Positions 26,451 to 34,516 of a DNA stretch of 64,000 nt are shown piece after piece. Position 1 is the first letter of the stretch; the number at the start of each line of letters is the position of its first letter. The position numbers and the translations under genes were made by a program. The notes below the pieces were generated by a model. That model saw nothing but the letters and a program-made list of their open reading frames with translations, ran no database searches and was not told the DNA's origin. The DNA is from Aurantiacibacter sp. MUD61 (GTDB lineage: Bacteria; Pseudomonadota; Alphaproteobacteria; Sphingomonadales; Sphingomonadaceae), in NCBI RefSeq assembly GCF_027912455.1, contig NZ_CP115446.1, forward strand, positions 1,573,501 through 1,637,500. Direction: 5' to 3'.

Positions 26451-28052
26451 TTACTTCTTCTTGGCAGGCGCCTTCTTGGCGGCAGGTTTCTTGGCCGCAG
26501 CCTTTTTCGCCGGAGCCTTCTTTGCAGCAGGCTTGGCCTCACCCTTCTTGGCATCGTCCTTCTTGGCTGCCGCTTTCTTGGCAGGGGCCTTCTTTGCCGC
26601 AGGCTTCTTCTCGTCAGCCTTCTTGGCATCGGCTTTCTTCGGAGCTGCCTTCTTGGCGGTTTCCTTTTTCGCCGGAGCCTTCTTCTTGGCGGGTGCCTTC
26701 TTCTTGGCCGGAGCAGGAGCTGCTTCCTCGGCCTCAATCGCGGCTTCCAGTTCTTCGCGCGTCACTTCACGCTCGGTCACTTCAGCCTTGTCGAACAGGA
26801 AGTCGACGACCTTGTCTTCATACAGCGGAGCGCGCAGCTGGGCCTGGGCCATCGGTTCGTTGCGGACATATTCCACGAAACGTTCGCGATCTTCCGGGCG
26901 ATACTGCTGGGCAGCCTGCTGGATCAGCATCTGCATTTCCTGCTGGCTGATTTCCACGCCATTGGCCTGGCCGATTTCGGAAAGCAGCAGGCCGAGACGC
27001 ACGCGGCGCTCTGCAATGCGCTTGTAATCGTCCTTTTCGGCTTCCAGTTCCTTCATTGCCGCTTCAGTATCGTCTTCCTTGGCGGCTTCCTGGGTCAGCT
27101 GATTCCAGATCTGGTCGAATTCGGCTTCCACCATGGTCGGCGGAACATCGAAATCGTGGTCGGCTGCGAGCGTATCGAGCAGCTGGCGTTTCATCTGGGT
27201 GCGGGTGAGACCGGCGCTTTCCTGCTCGATCTGGCCCTTCACCAGTTCTTTCAGCTTATCGATCCCTTCAAGGCCGAGCTGCTTGGCGAAATCATCGTCG
27301 ACCTTGGTTTCGGTCTCGGTCTTCACCTGCTGAACCGTGATGTCGAATTCGGCTTCCTTGCCGGCGAGGTGCTCTGCCGGGTAATCTTCCGGGAAGGTCA
27401 CGGTGATGGTTTTCTCATCGCCCTTCTTGGCGCCTGTCAGCTGCTCTTCGAAGCCGGGGATGAACTGGCCTGAACCGATCACCAGCGGCGCGCCTTCGGC
27501 CTTGCCGCCTTCGAATTCTTCACCGTCCACGCGGCCGACGAAATCGATGATCAGCTGGTCGCCTTCGGCAGCCTTCTTGGTCTTGGCAGCGTCCTTATAG
27601 CTTTTCTGGCCCTCGGCAATCTTGCCCAGAGCTTCGTCAAGCTGCTCGTCGCTTACCGGGACATTCAGCTTTTCCAGCTTCAGACCTTCGATCGAAGGCG
27701 CCTCGATTTCGGGCAGCACTTCGACTTCGACTTTGACTTCGGCATCCTTGCCCTGCTCATAGCCTTCGGTCATTTCGACCTTCGGCTGCAGCGCCGGGCG
27801 CAGCTTCTTGTCCTTGATCAGGCCATCGACCGATTCGCGCACCGTGGTGTTCAGCACATCGGCATGCAGCGCTTCGCCGTGCATCTTGCGCACGAGGTTG
27901 GCGGGCACCTTACCCGGGCGGAAGCCGGGCATGCGCACCTGCGGAGCAACCTTCTTTACCTCGGCATCGATCTTGTCATCGATATCCTTGGCGGTGATGG
28001 TGATTGTGTAGGCGCGCTTGAGGCCTTCATTGGTGGTTTCGACGATCTGCAT
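26451..28052 (-). CDS. tig: Trigger factor with long lysine-alanine-proline tail
   Basis: A 533-residue ribosome-bound chaperone for nascent proteins. The ribosome-binding domain contains the GFRPGKVP signature near residue 44, followed by an FKBP-type peptidyl-prolyl isomerase domain (GDQLIIDFVGRVDGEEFEGGKAEG...) around residues 164-240 and the helical chaperone domain to about residue 435. The usual protein ends near here. An added tail of about 85 residues, from about residue 447, is built of AKKAPAKK-like repeats and resembles histone H1 or alphaproteobacterial polycationic tails. It could increase affinity for ribosomal RNA. ATG at 28052. The tRNA-Leu gene lies upstream. Confidence 0.96.
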   Translation of the reverse strand: MQIVETTNEGLKRAYTITITAKDIDDKIDAEVKKVAPQVRMPGFRPGKVPANLVRKMHGEALHADVLNTTVRESVDGLIKDKKLRPALQPKVEMTEGYEQGKDAEVKVEVEVLPEIEAPSIEGLKLEKLNVPVSDEQLDEALGKIAEGQKSYKDAAKTKKAAEGDQLIIDFVGRVDGEEFEGGKAEGAPLVIGSGQFIPGFEEQLTGAKKGDEKTITVTFPEDYPAEHLAGKEAEFDITVQQVKTETETKVDDDFAKQLGLEGIDKLKELVKGQIEQESAGLTRTQMKRQLLDTLAADHDFDVPPTMVEAEFDQIWNQLTQEAAKEDDTEAAMKELEAEKDDYKRIAERRVRLGLLLSEIGQANGVEISQQEMQMLIQQAAQQYRPEDRERFVEYVRNEPMAQAQLRAPLYEDKVVDFLFDKAEVTEREVTREELEAAIEAEEAAPAPAKKKAPAKKKAPAKKETAKKAAPKKADAKKADEKKPAAKKAPAKKAAAKKDDAKKGEAKPAAKKAPAKKAAAKKPAAKKAPAKKK

Positions 28053-28116
28053 TGTCAGCCTTTACTCAAACTCTCTTTATCCGGTTCACGCCGTGCCATT
28101 TCCGGCACGGCGAGAC

Positions 28117-28201
28117 TGGTGCGGGCGAAGGGACTCGAACCCCCACATCTTGCGATACTGGTACCTAAAACCAGCGCGTCTACCAGTTCCGCCACGCCCG
28201 C
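28117..28201 (-). tRNA. tRNA-Leu, anticodon UAG, with encoded CCA
   Basis: The 85-nucleotide gene begins GCGGGCGTGGCGGAACTGGT and ends in GCCCGCACCA, so CCA is in the DNA. The acceptor stem GCGGGCG pairs with CGCCCGC. The anticodon stem CTGGT/ACCAG encloses TTTAGGT with anticodon TAG, reading CUA and related leucine codons. A long variable arm typical of class II tRNAs is present. A hairpin (GCCGTGCC/GGCACGGC, 28090-28111) directly follows and may be its processing or termination signal. Confidence 0.97.
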
Positions 28202-28339
28202 GGCCAAGCGAACCGTGCAGGCAAAGGCCTGCGCACGAAGCGCCGCCCTTAGAAGGCCCTGCGTAAAAGGGCAAGACGGGTTTGCGCCTGATCGGCAATT
28301 GGATTGCTTTTTGCGTCAATCGGGTTAGGGGCGAGCGCC

Positions 28340-28624
28340 ATGAGTGACGAACAGACAACCGACCTTCCGCCCGATCACCTCTCGATCGATCCGCGCAGCG
28401 AGCATTTCGATGCCGAGAAACTGCAACGCGGCGTAGCCATCCGCTTCAAGGGGCGCGTGCGCACCGATATCGAGGAATATTCGATTCCCGAAAGCTGGGT
28501 GCGCGTGCAGGCGGGCAAGACGGTCGACCGCAAGGGACGCCCGCTGACGATCAAGCTGAATGGCCCGGTCGAAGCCTGGTACGAAGACCTGGGCGAGGAC
28601 GCGCCGGTCAACAAGAAGGACTAA
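28340..28624 (+). CDS. DUF3297 family protein
   Basis: A 94-residue acidic-basic protein of unknown function. The conserved core DHLSIDPRSEHFDAEKLQRGVAIRFKGRVRTDIEEYSIPESWVRV followed by AGKTVDRKGRPLTIKLNGPVEAWYED defines DUF3297, a family found mainly in Alpha- and Gammaproteobacteria. No signal peptide or membrane segment is present. The ATG at 28340 was chosen over an in-frame codon at 28304 because the family begins with MSDE-like sequence. It stands alone between the tRNA and a terminator shared with nhaA. Confidence 0.9.
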   Translation: MSDEQTTDLPPDHLSIDPRSEHFDAEKLQRGVAIRFKGRVRTDIEEYSIPESWVRVQAGKTVDRKGRPLTIKLNGPVEAWYEDLGEDAPVNKKD

Positions 28625-28657
28625 GACGCGCGGGCGCTCGCGCTTTCGACGCGAATC

Positions 28658-28696
28658 AAAAAGGCAGGCCGAGCATTTGCTCCGCCTGCCTTTTTT
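28658..28696. terminator. Bidirectional terminator between DUF3297 gene and nhaA
   Basis: AAAAAGGCAGGC pairs with GCCTGCCTTTTT across a 14-base loop, with T runs on both strands. It lies 34 bases after the DUF3297 stop and 21 bases before the end of convergent nhaA. Confidence 0.95.
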
Positions 28697-28716
28697 GTGG
28701 GTCCATTGCCTCGCGG

Positions 28717-29937
28717 TTACACGACCGGGCTGTTCGGGTCGTCCTTTTCCTCGGGGTGCGAGGTCGTCAGGCGCAGGATCACGTAGCCAAGTACGGCGGA
28801 GATGAGCGAGCCGGTGAGAACGCCGATCTTGGCTTCATCGCGCAGCAGCCGTGCTGCATCGCCAGAGCCGGGGAAGGCGAGTTCGCCGATGAAAAGGCTC
28901 ATCGTGAAGCCGATACCGCACAGGATCGACACGCCCCAGACCTCGGTCCAGTTGCAGCCCGGAGGTTTCTGCACAATCCCGACTTTAACGGCAGCCCAGA
29001 CGGTGGAGAAAATACCCACCTGCTTTCCGATCACAAGACCGGCAGCGATAGCGAGGGGGAGCGGCTCGATAAGCGCGCCCATGCCAAGGCCTGCAAGATT
29101 CACCCCGGCATTGGCAAAGCCGAAGATCGGTACGACGAGATAGGCGTTCCAGGGAACGAGCGCGTGCTCCATATCCTCCAACATGGTCGATCCGTCCTTG
29201 CACTGGAACGGGATCATCAGTGCTGCCAGCACGCCGGCGATGGTCGCGTGAACGCCTGAATAGAGCACCAGATACCAGAGCAGCAGGGTGAGCGCGATGA
29301 AGGGTATCTTCGAGCTGACACCGCGGCGGTTGAGGAAGAACATGACGCCGAGCACGAGCAGCGCGCCGACAAGATACATCACCTTGAGATTGGCGGTGTA
29401 GAAGATCGCGATGATCGTCACCGCGCCGATATCGTCCACAATGGCAACGGTCAGCAGGAACAGTCGCAGGGCGGAAGGCACGCGCGTGCCGAGCAGGCCG
29501 ACGACGCCCATGGCAAAGGCAATGTCCGTGGCGGCGGGGATGGCCCAGCCATTGGCCAGTCCCGGCTCATTCCCTGCGATCAGGAAATACATGGCGGCAG
29601 GTGCAGCCATGCCCGCAATCGCGGCAAGGATCGGGAGGTTGCGCGCCTTGGGATCGGAGAGGTTGCCGGCGATGATCTCGCGCTTCACTTCGAGCCCGAC
29701 CACGAAAAAGAAGATCACCATCAGGCCATCATTCACCCACAGGTGAATGGTGTTGAGATAGAAGACGTCTTTCGACCAGAGATAGCCGTTGAACAGCTCG
29801 AAATAAGCGCCCGAAACCCCCGAATTGGCGACCACCATGGCGACCACGGCAACGGCGATCAGCAGGATACCCGCAAAGGCATCAGCCTTGAACAGCGTGG
29901 AGAAGTTTCGAACGGCTCTGGAGATGATCGTTGGCAT
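28717..29937 (-). CDS. nhaA: Na+/H+ antiporter NhaA
   Basis: A 406-residue inner-membrane antiporter exporting sodium in exchange for protons, important at high salt and alkaline pH and consistent with a marine or halotolerant lifestyle. Twelve membrane segments are expected. Visible signatures are VNDGLMVIFFFVVGLEVKREI near residue 69, the ATDIAFAMGVVGLLG segment containing the two essential Asp residues together with VAIVDDIGAVTIIAIFYT near residue 165, and a cytoplasmic end (SHPEEKDDPNSPVV). ATG at 29937. It is divergent from the glycosyltransferase gene with a 145-base gap that holds both promoters. Confidence 0.96.
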   Translation of the reverse strand: MPTIISRAVRNFSTLFKADAFAGILLIAVAVVAMVVANSGVSGAYFELFNGYLWSKDVFYLNTIHLWVNDGLMVIFFFVVGLEVKREIIAGNLSDPKARNLPILAAIAGMAAPAAMYFLIAGNEPGLANGWAIPAATDIAFAMGVVGLLGTRVPSALRLFLLTVAIVDDIGAVTIIAIFYTANLKVMYLVGALLVLGVMFFLNRRGVSSKIPFIALTLLLWYLVLYSGVHATIAGVLAALMIPFQCKDGSTMLEDMEHALVPWNAYLVVPIFGFANAGVNLAGLGMGALIEPLPLAIAAGLVIGKQVGIFSTVWAAVKVGIVQKPPGCNWTEVWGVSILCGIGFTMSLFIGELAFPGSGDAARLLRDEAKIGVLTGSLISAVLGYVILRLTTSHPEEKDDPNSPVV

Positions 29938-30082
29938 GGTGTGCCCCTTTTATGAATTGGGCATGGATTGCAAGTATCGAGAACCCGTCCGCAACAAAAA
30001 CCTTGGCTTTGCAGCGCTAAGCATTTGCAAACTCGGTTGTAAAATGTAGACCCTTCGCGGACAGGATTCCTAGGGGGAATGT

Positions 30083-31498
30083 ATGGACCTGGGGCAATGG
30101 TCTGCGTTGGAATGGCTGGCGCTGGCCGAATATGAATTGCTGCTGTTTGCAGGGGTCTTCTTCCTGCTCGGTGCGCTCGATGAAATCGGCATGGATTTCG
30201 CGTGGGCTTGGCTGCGCCTGCGGGGCAAGATTCGCACGCATAAGGTCTCGCGCGCCGATCTGCGTCACCGCGAACTGAGCGGGCGTATCGCCGTCTTTAT
30301 CCCCGCGTGGGAAGAAGCCTCGGTCATCGGGCACATGCTCGGCCATACGCTGAGCGCATGGAAGCAGCGCGATCTGGTTTTCTACGTCGGTTGCTATCGC
30401 AACGATCCTGAAACACTGCAGGCCGCGATGGAGGCGGCATCGCGCGACAGCCGCGTCCGGCTGGTGGTGCATGACAAGGATGGCCCATCGACGAAAGCGG
30501 ACTGCCTCAATCGCCTTTACCGGGCGATGCAGCAGGACGAAAACCGCCGCAACCAGCCGGTCAACAGCGTGCTGCTGCATGATGCGGAAGATCTGGTGGA
30601 CCCCGCAGCGCTGGCCCTGATCGACCGCACGCTGGAAACGGCAGATTTCGTGCAATTGCCCGTTCTGCCGATACCGCATCCCTCCTCACGCTGGATTGGC
30701 AGCCATTATTGCGAGGAATTTGCCGAGGCCCATGGCAAGGCGATGATCGTACGCGATGCGCTGGGCACTGGACTGCCCGCGGCGGGCGTCGGTTGCGCTT
30801 TTTCGCGCAGCATACTCGATCTGATGGCGCAGGATCATGACGGCAAATCGCCGTTCTCCGACCAGTCACTGACCGAAGATTATGAAATGGGCTTGCGGAT
30901 CGCCGAGTTCGGCGGTCGCTCACGCTTCATGCGGGTGCGCGGCGAAGACGGCCAGTTGATCGCCACGCGCAGCTATTTCCCATCGTCCATCGCCCGCGCC
31001 GTGCGGCAAAAGGCACGCTGGATTCATGGCATTGCCTTCCAGGGTTGGGACAGGCTCGGTTGGGAGCATTCGCTCGCTGAAAACTGGATGCGACTGCGCG
31101 ATCGGCGTGGGCCATTTTCGGCCATCGTGCTGTTCGCGGGCTATTCCCTGCTTTTGCTGAGCGGGGGACTCGCTTTGCTCGATCTCGTCGGGTTTGACCG
31201 GCCTTGGGAATTGACACCGCTGCTGTATGGCCTGCTGCTCGCGAATATGCTCGCCTTCGCCTGGCGGATCGTCATGCGTTTCGCTTTCACCGCGCGCGAA
31301 TATGGCCCCGTCGAAGGCCTGCGCGCCGTCCTGCGCATTCCGGTATCGAATATCATCGCGATCATGGCCGGGCGCCGCGCATTGGTGGCTTATTCGCGGA
31401 CTTTGCGCGGGCAGCCGCCGCAATGGGAAGCGACCACGCACACGCACCATCCGGCGCAGGTGAACCGGAGCGATGAGATCATGGAGCAAGCACTGTGA
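30083..31498 (+). CDS. NfrB-like glycosyltransferase family 2 membrane protein
   Basis: A 471-residue inner-membrane GT2 enzyme. A membrane helix at residues 13-35 precedes the catalytic domain: RIAVFIPAWEEASVIGHML, VLLHDAEDLVDPAAL with the DxD-like metal site, LTEDYEMGLR, and RQKARWIHGIAFQGW (QxxRW-type acceptor motif). Several C-terminal helices follow. This order matches NfrB, the partner of NfrA in phage N4 adsorption and envelope polysaccharide secretion, but lacks the C-terminal 270 residues of E. coli NfrB. AGGGGGAAT precedes the ATG. The next gene overlaps by four bases. Confidence 0.85.
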   Translation: MDLGQWSALEWLALAEYELLLFAGVFFLLGALDEIGMDFAWAWLRLRGKIRTHKVSRADLRHRELSGRIAVFIPAWEEASVIGHMLGHTLSAWKQRDLVFYVGCYRNDPETLQAAMEAASRDSRVRLVVHDKDGPSTKADCLNRLYRAMQQDENRRNQPVNSVLLHDAEDLVDPAALALIDRTLETADFVQLPVLPIPHPSSRWIGSHYCEEFAEAHGKAMIVRDALGTGLPAAGVGCAFSRSILDLMAQDHDGKSPFSDQSLTEDYEMGLRIAEFGGRSRFMRVRGEDGQLIATRSYFPSSIARAVRQKARWIHGIAFQGWDRLGWEHSLAENWMRLRDRRGPFSAIVLFAGYSLLLLSGGLALLDLVGFDRPWELTPLLYGLLLANMLAFAWRIVMRFAFTAREYGPVEGLRAVLRIPVSNIIAIMAGRRALVAYSRTLRGQPPQWEATTHTHHPAQVNRSDEIMEQAL

Positions 31499-32676
31499 GC
31501 GATCGCTCTCCTCCCGTAACCAGCCCGCGCGGCAAGGCGATCTTCGCACTGGTGGGAATGCTCGTCATCTGGTCGAGCGTGCGCGTGATTACGTGGGCAC
31601 CGCCATTCGAGCCTGCCTCGCTGTCCGTGCTGCCGCTCGATTCGCCGCTCGGTATTTCAGCTCCGATCACCGAAGAGCCAGCTTCGCCCGCAGCGGAGAC
31701 CACTGAGCCTGATCGAGCGCCTGACCGGATACTGCATGCGCCGCCGCAATGGACACCGCAACCGGTACCGGAGCGCGTTCTGCCACCGCAAGATATGCAA
31801 CCGCAGGCGATCCAGCCTGTTTCCAGTTCAACCGGAGCCATGCGCGGATTCGCCGGTGCCGGCCGCCTGATCGGTCACGCGCTTCTGCTGCAAGCCGGCT
31901 ATCGCAGCAGCGCGGTCGCTCCCGAGCCTGCCGGAGGACTTTATGCCGAAAGCACCTTGGCGCTCCGCAATGCGCGATCAGCCGACGCTCCCGCGTCGAG
32001 CGCCACGATGCGCGGCGGCGCTGACTTGCCGCGCTGGTCGCTCGATGCCTGGGCGCTTTGGCGTGATGACACGACTACGCCGATCCTTTCGGGCCGTCCG
32101 AGCTATGGCCGTAGCCAGGCAGGGGCCGTAATCCGCTATCACCTTGCCCCTTCCAGCGGCCACAATCCGCAGCTTCACCTTCGCGGTGTCCATGCGCTTG
32201 AAGGTCAGCGGGAGCGCGAAGTCGCCTTCGGCGCATCGGCGCGGCCCATTCCTGCGATCCCCGTCCGTCTGGCAGCAGAAGCGCGGGTAAGCGAGACCGA
32301 CCGCGGCACTGAATTGCGCGGCGCGGCTTATGCTGTCAGCGAATTTCCGCCCGTAAGCCTTCCTGCCGGGCTGACCGGTGAAGCCTATGTCCAGGGTGGC
32401 TATGTAACAGGCGACTTCGCGACCGGCTTCGTCGATGGGCAAGCGCGCATCACGCGCCGCGTGGTTGGCACGGATGATTTCCGCCTTGAAGCAGGCGGCG
32501 GCGCGTGGGGCGGGGCACAGGAAGGTTCAGGCCGCCTGGATATCGGTCCGAGCGCTTCTGTCAGCTTCCGCCTCGGTGAAGCGCGTGGCCGGGTGTCAGC
32601 CGATTACCGGCTGAGAGTGGCGGGCGATGCAGAGCCTTCCAGTGGCCCTGCGCTCACACTGTCCGCCGGTTTTTAA
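31495..32676 (+). CDS. Membrane-anchored outer-membrane-barrel-like protein, NfrA-like partner (tentative)
   Basis: A 393-residue protein starting at GTG, overlapping the glycosyltransferase stop (GTGA). One N-terminal hydrophobic helix (GKAIFALVGMLVIWSSVRVIT) is followed by a Pro-rich segment (residues 60-115) and a C-terminal region of alternating beta strands such as AAYAVSEFPPVSLPAGLTGEAYVQGGYV that ends in LTLSAGF, a barrel-like C-terminus. In related clusters the partner of an NfrB-like enzyme is NfrA, an outer-membrane protein, so this may be its counterpart reduced to the barrel. That is inference from position; I see no TPR repeats. Confidence 0.6.
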   Translation: MSDRSPPVTSPRGKAIFALVGMLVIWSSVRVITWAPPFEPASLSVLPLDSPLGISAPITEEPASPAAETTEPDRAPDRILHAPPQWTPQPVPERVLPPQDMQPQAIQPVSSSTGAMRGFAGAGRLIGHALLLQAGYRSSAVAPEPAGGLYAESTLALRNARSADAPASSATMRGGADLPRWSLDAWALWRDDTTTPILSGRPSYGRSQAGAVIRYHLAPSSGHNPQLHLRGVHALEGQREREVAFGASARPIPAIPVRLAAEARVSETDRGTELRGAAYAVSEFPPVSLPAGLTGEAYVQGGYVTGDFATGFVDGQARITRRVVGTDDFRLEAGGGAWGGAQEGSGRLDIGPSASVSFRLGEARGRVSADYRLRVAGDAEPSSGPALTLSAGF

Positions 32677-32730
32677 CTGGCAGCGCTCATTCGTCTTCAT
32701 TCCTGCGCCGCCTTGGGTTAGGCGCGGGGG

Positions 32731-33648
32731 ATGGATGTCTACCTCCCAATTGCCAATCTGTCGGTCAACGGGCTGTGGATCATCCTGCTCGGCGCACTGA
32801 CGGGCATTCTCTCAGGCCTGTTCGGCGTGGGCGGAGGCTTCCTGACGACGCCGCTCCTTATCTTCTTCGGCATTCAGCCGACTGTCGCCGCTGCCTCTGC
32901 CGCCACGCAGGTGACAGGGGCCAGCGTATCGGGCGTGATCGCCCATGGTCGGAACAAGGGCGTCGACTATCACCTTGGCGGCGTGATCGTGGCAGGAGGC
33001 ATGCTCGGCGCCTTGCTCGGCGCAGGCCTTTTCAATCTGCTGCGCGCGATTGGCCAGATCGATACGGTCATCAACATTCTCTATGTCCTGTTGCTCGGCA
33101 CGATCGGTAGTCTGATGCTGCGAGAAGCGCTGCAATCGCTCGGCTATGTCAGCGTCGGAAGCGGAAAGCCGCGCGCGGCAAAGCGTCGCCACCACCCGTG
33201 GATCGCGGCTATGCCCTATCGCTGGCGCTTTTACCGTTCGGGGCTTTATATCTCGCCGATAGCGCCGCTTTTGCTCGGCATTATCGTCGGCACGCTAACG
33301 ATGCTGATGGGCGTGGGTGGCGGCTTCATCATGGTTCCGGCCATGCTCTATATCCTCGGCATGAGCGCAAAGGTCGTCGTGGGTACGAGCCTGTTCAACA
33401 TCCTCTTCATCACCATGCTGGTGACGATGGTGCACGCCTTCACGACGCGCGCAGTCGACATCGTGCTCGCGGGCCTGTTGCTTTTAGGATCGGTCATCGG
33501 TGCCCAGTTCGGCAGCAAGATCGCGCAATTGGTGAAGCCGGAATTCCTCCGCCTGATTCTTGCATCCATCGTTGTGGCGATAGCGCTGCGAATGCTCTGG
33601 GGTCTCGGCGTGCGTCCGGATGAAGTTTACACGGTGGTCCCGCTGTGA
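32731..33648 (+). CDS. TauE/SafE family sulfite/anion exporter
   Basis: A 305-residue membrane permease with about eight helices. The internal repeat of the family is visible: GALTGILSGLFGVGGGFLTTPLLIFFGIQP near residue 14 and GTLTMLMGVGGGFIMVPAMLYILGM near residue 185. Members export sulfite, sulfoacetate or other organic anions after taurine or thiosulfate metabolism. The stop shares one base with the ATG of the following TIGR02186 gene, which points to a joint function. ATG at 32731. No sulfur-oxidation genes are nearby, so the substrate remains open. Confidence 0.92.
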   Translation: MDVYLPIANLSVNGLWIILLGALTGILSGLFGVGGGFLTTPLLIFFGIQPTVAAASAATQVTGASVSGVIAHGRNKGVDYHLGGVIVAGGMLGALLGAGLFNLLRAIGQIDTVINILYVLLLGTIGSLMLREALQSLGYVSVGSGKPRAAKRRHHPWIAAMPYRWRFYRSGLYISPIAPLLLGIIVGTLTMLMGVGGGFIMVPAMLYILGMSAKVVVGTSLFNILFITMLVTMVHAFTTRAVDIVLAGLLLLGSVIGAQFGSKIAQLVKPEFLRLILASIVVAIALRMLWGLGVRPDEVYTVVPL

Positions 33649-34418
33649 TGCGCGCACTGTTCGCCTTCCTGCTGGCACTCATGCTGGCCGCACCCGCCGC
33701 CGCGCAAAGCCGCGATCCCATCCTGGTGCCCGATATCTCCGAGCATGAGATTGTCCTGCGCCAGGGCTTTACCGGCGCAGACCTGCTGCTGTTCGGCGCT
33801 ATCCTCGACCCAAGGGGGGACCGCGCTGACGGGCAGTACGATGTCGTGGTCGTCCTCAAGGGTCCAAGCGAGCAAATCCGCCTGCGCGAAAAGGAGCGGT
33901 GGCTGGGCCTGATCTGGGTGAATGCCGAAAGCAGCGATTTCCGCTCCGTTCCTTCATATTACGCGCTGGCGAGTTCGCGTCCGATTGCCAACATCGTCGA
34001 TGAACGCACCGCGCTGATTTTCGAGCTCGGCCTCGATTATTTGCAGCTTTCGCCATCGGGTTCGATCGATCCCGATGAGCAGGCGCGCTTCTCCGCTGGG
34101 CTCGTCGATTTGCGCCAGCGACAAGGATTGTATGCCGAATATGAAAGCGGCGTGGTGGTGTCTGAAGGCGTGCTCTACCGCGCGCGCTTGCCCATTCCAT
34201 CAAATGTGATTGCCGGGCGGTACGTGGCAGAGACCTTTGCCATTGCCGATGGCCGCGTGATCACCTCTGCCACATCCGAAGTGCAGGTGTTCAAGGAGGG
34301 GTTCGAGCGCCGGGTGGAAGAAGAGGCCAACAATAATGCGTTGCTCTACGGGCTGATCGCGGTTGGCCTGTCCGTATTTATGGGCTGGGCGGCGGGGCGT
34401 CTGTTCGCTCTTGTCTGA
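33648..34418 (+). CDS. TIGR02186 family protein, exported and membrane-anchored
   Basis: A 256-residue protein with a signal peptide (LFAFLLALMLAAPAAAQS), a periplasmic domain beginning DPILVPDISEHEIVLRQGFTGADLLLFGAIL, and one C-terminal membrane helix (LYGLIAVGLSVFMGWAAGRLF). This layout identifies the family TIGR02186, of unknown function, which is regularly encoded next to TauE/SafE exporters in alphaproteobacteria. The ATG shares one base with the exporter stop (TGATG). It probably acts as a periplasmic partner of that exporter, which is inference from gene order. Confidence 0.88.
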   Translation: MRALFAFLLALMLAAPAAAQSRDPILVPDISEHEIVLRQGFTGADLLLFGAILDPRGDRADGQYDVVVVLKGPSEQIRLREKERWLGLIWVNAESSDFRSVPSYYALASSRPIANIVDERTALIFELGLDYLQLSPSGSIDPDEQARFSAGLVDLRQRQGLYAEYESGVVVSEGVLYRARLPIPSNVIAGRYVAETFAIADGRVITSATSEVQVFKEGFERRVEEEANNNALLYGLIAVGLSVFMGWAAGRLFALV

Positions 34419-34516
34419 TACCGGTAACATAGACGGAGCCACGCGGCGTAATTGACGCGATTTTAACCTTGCCCGGTTTAGGGCGGCTGCAGTTGAACCC
34501 ATTTGTGAGCCGCCAG

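Noticed and set aside
26451..26720. Short direct repeats suggestive of a CRISPR-like array
   Set aside because: They are codon-level repeats for Lys-Ala-Pro in the trigger factor tail, lack uniform spacers and stay in frame.
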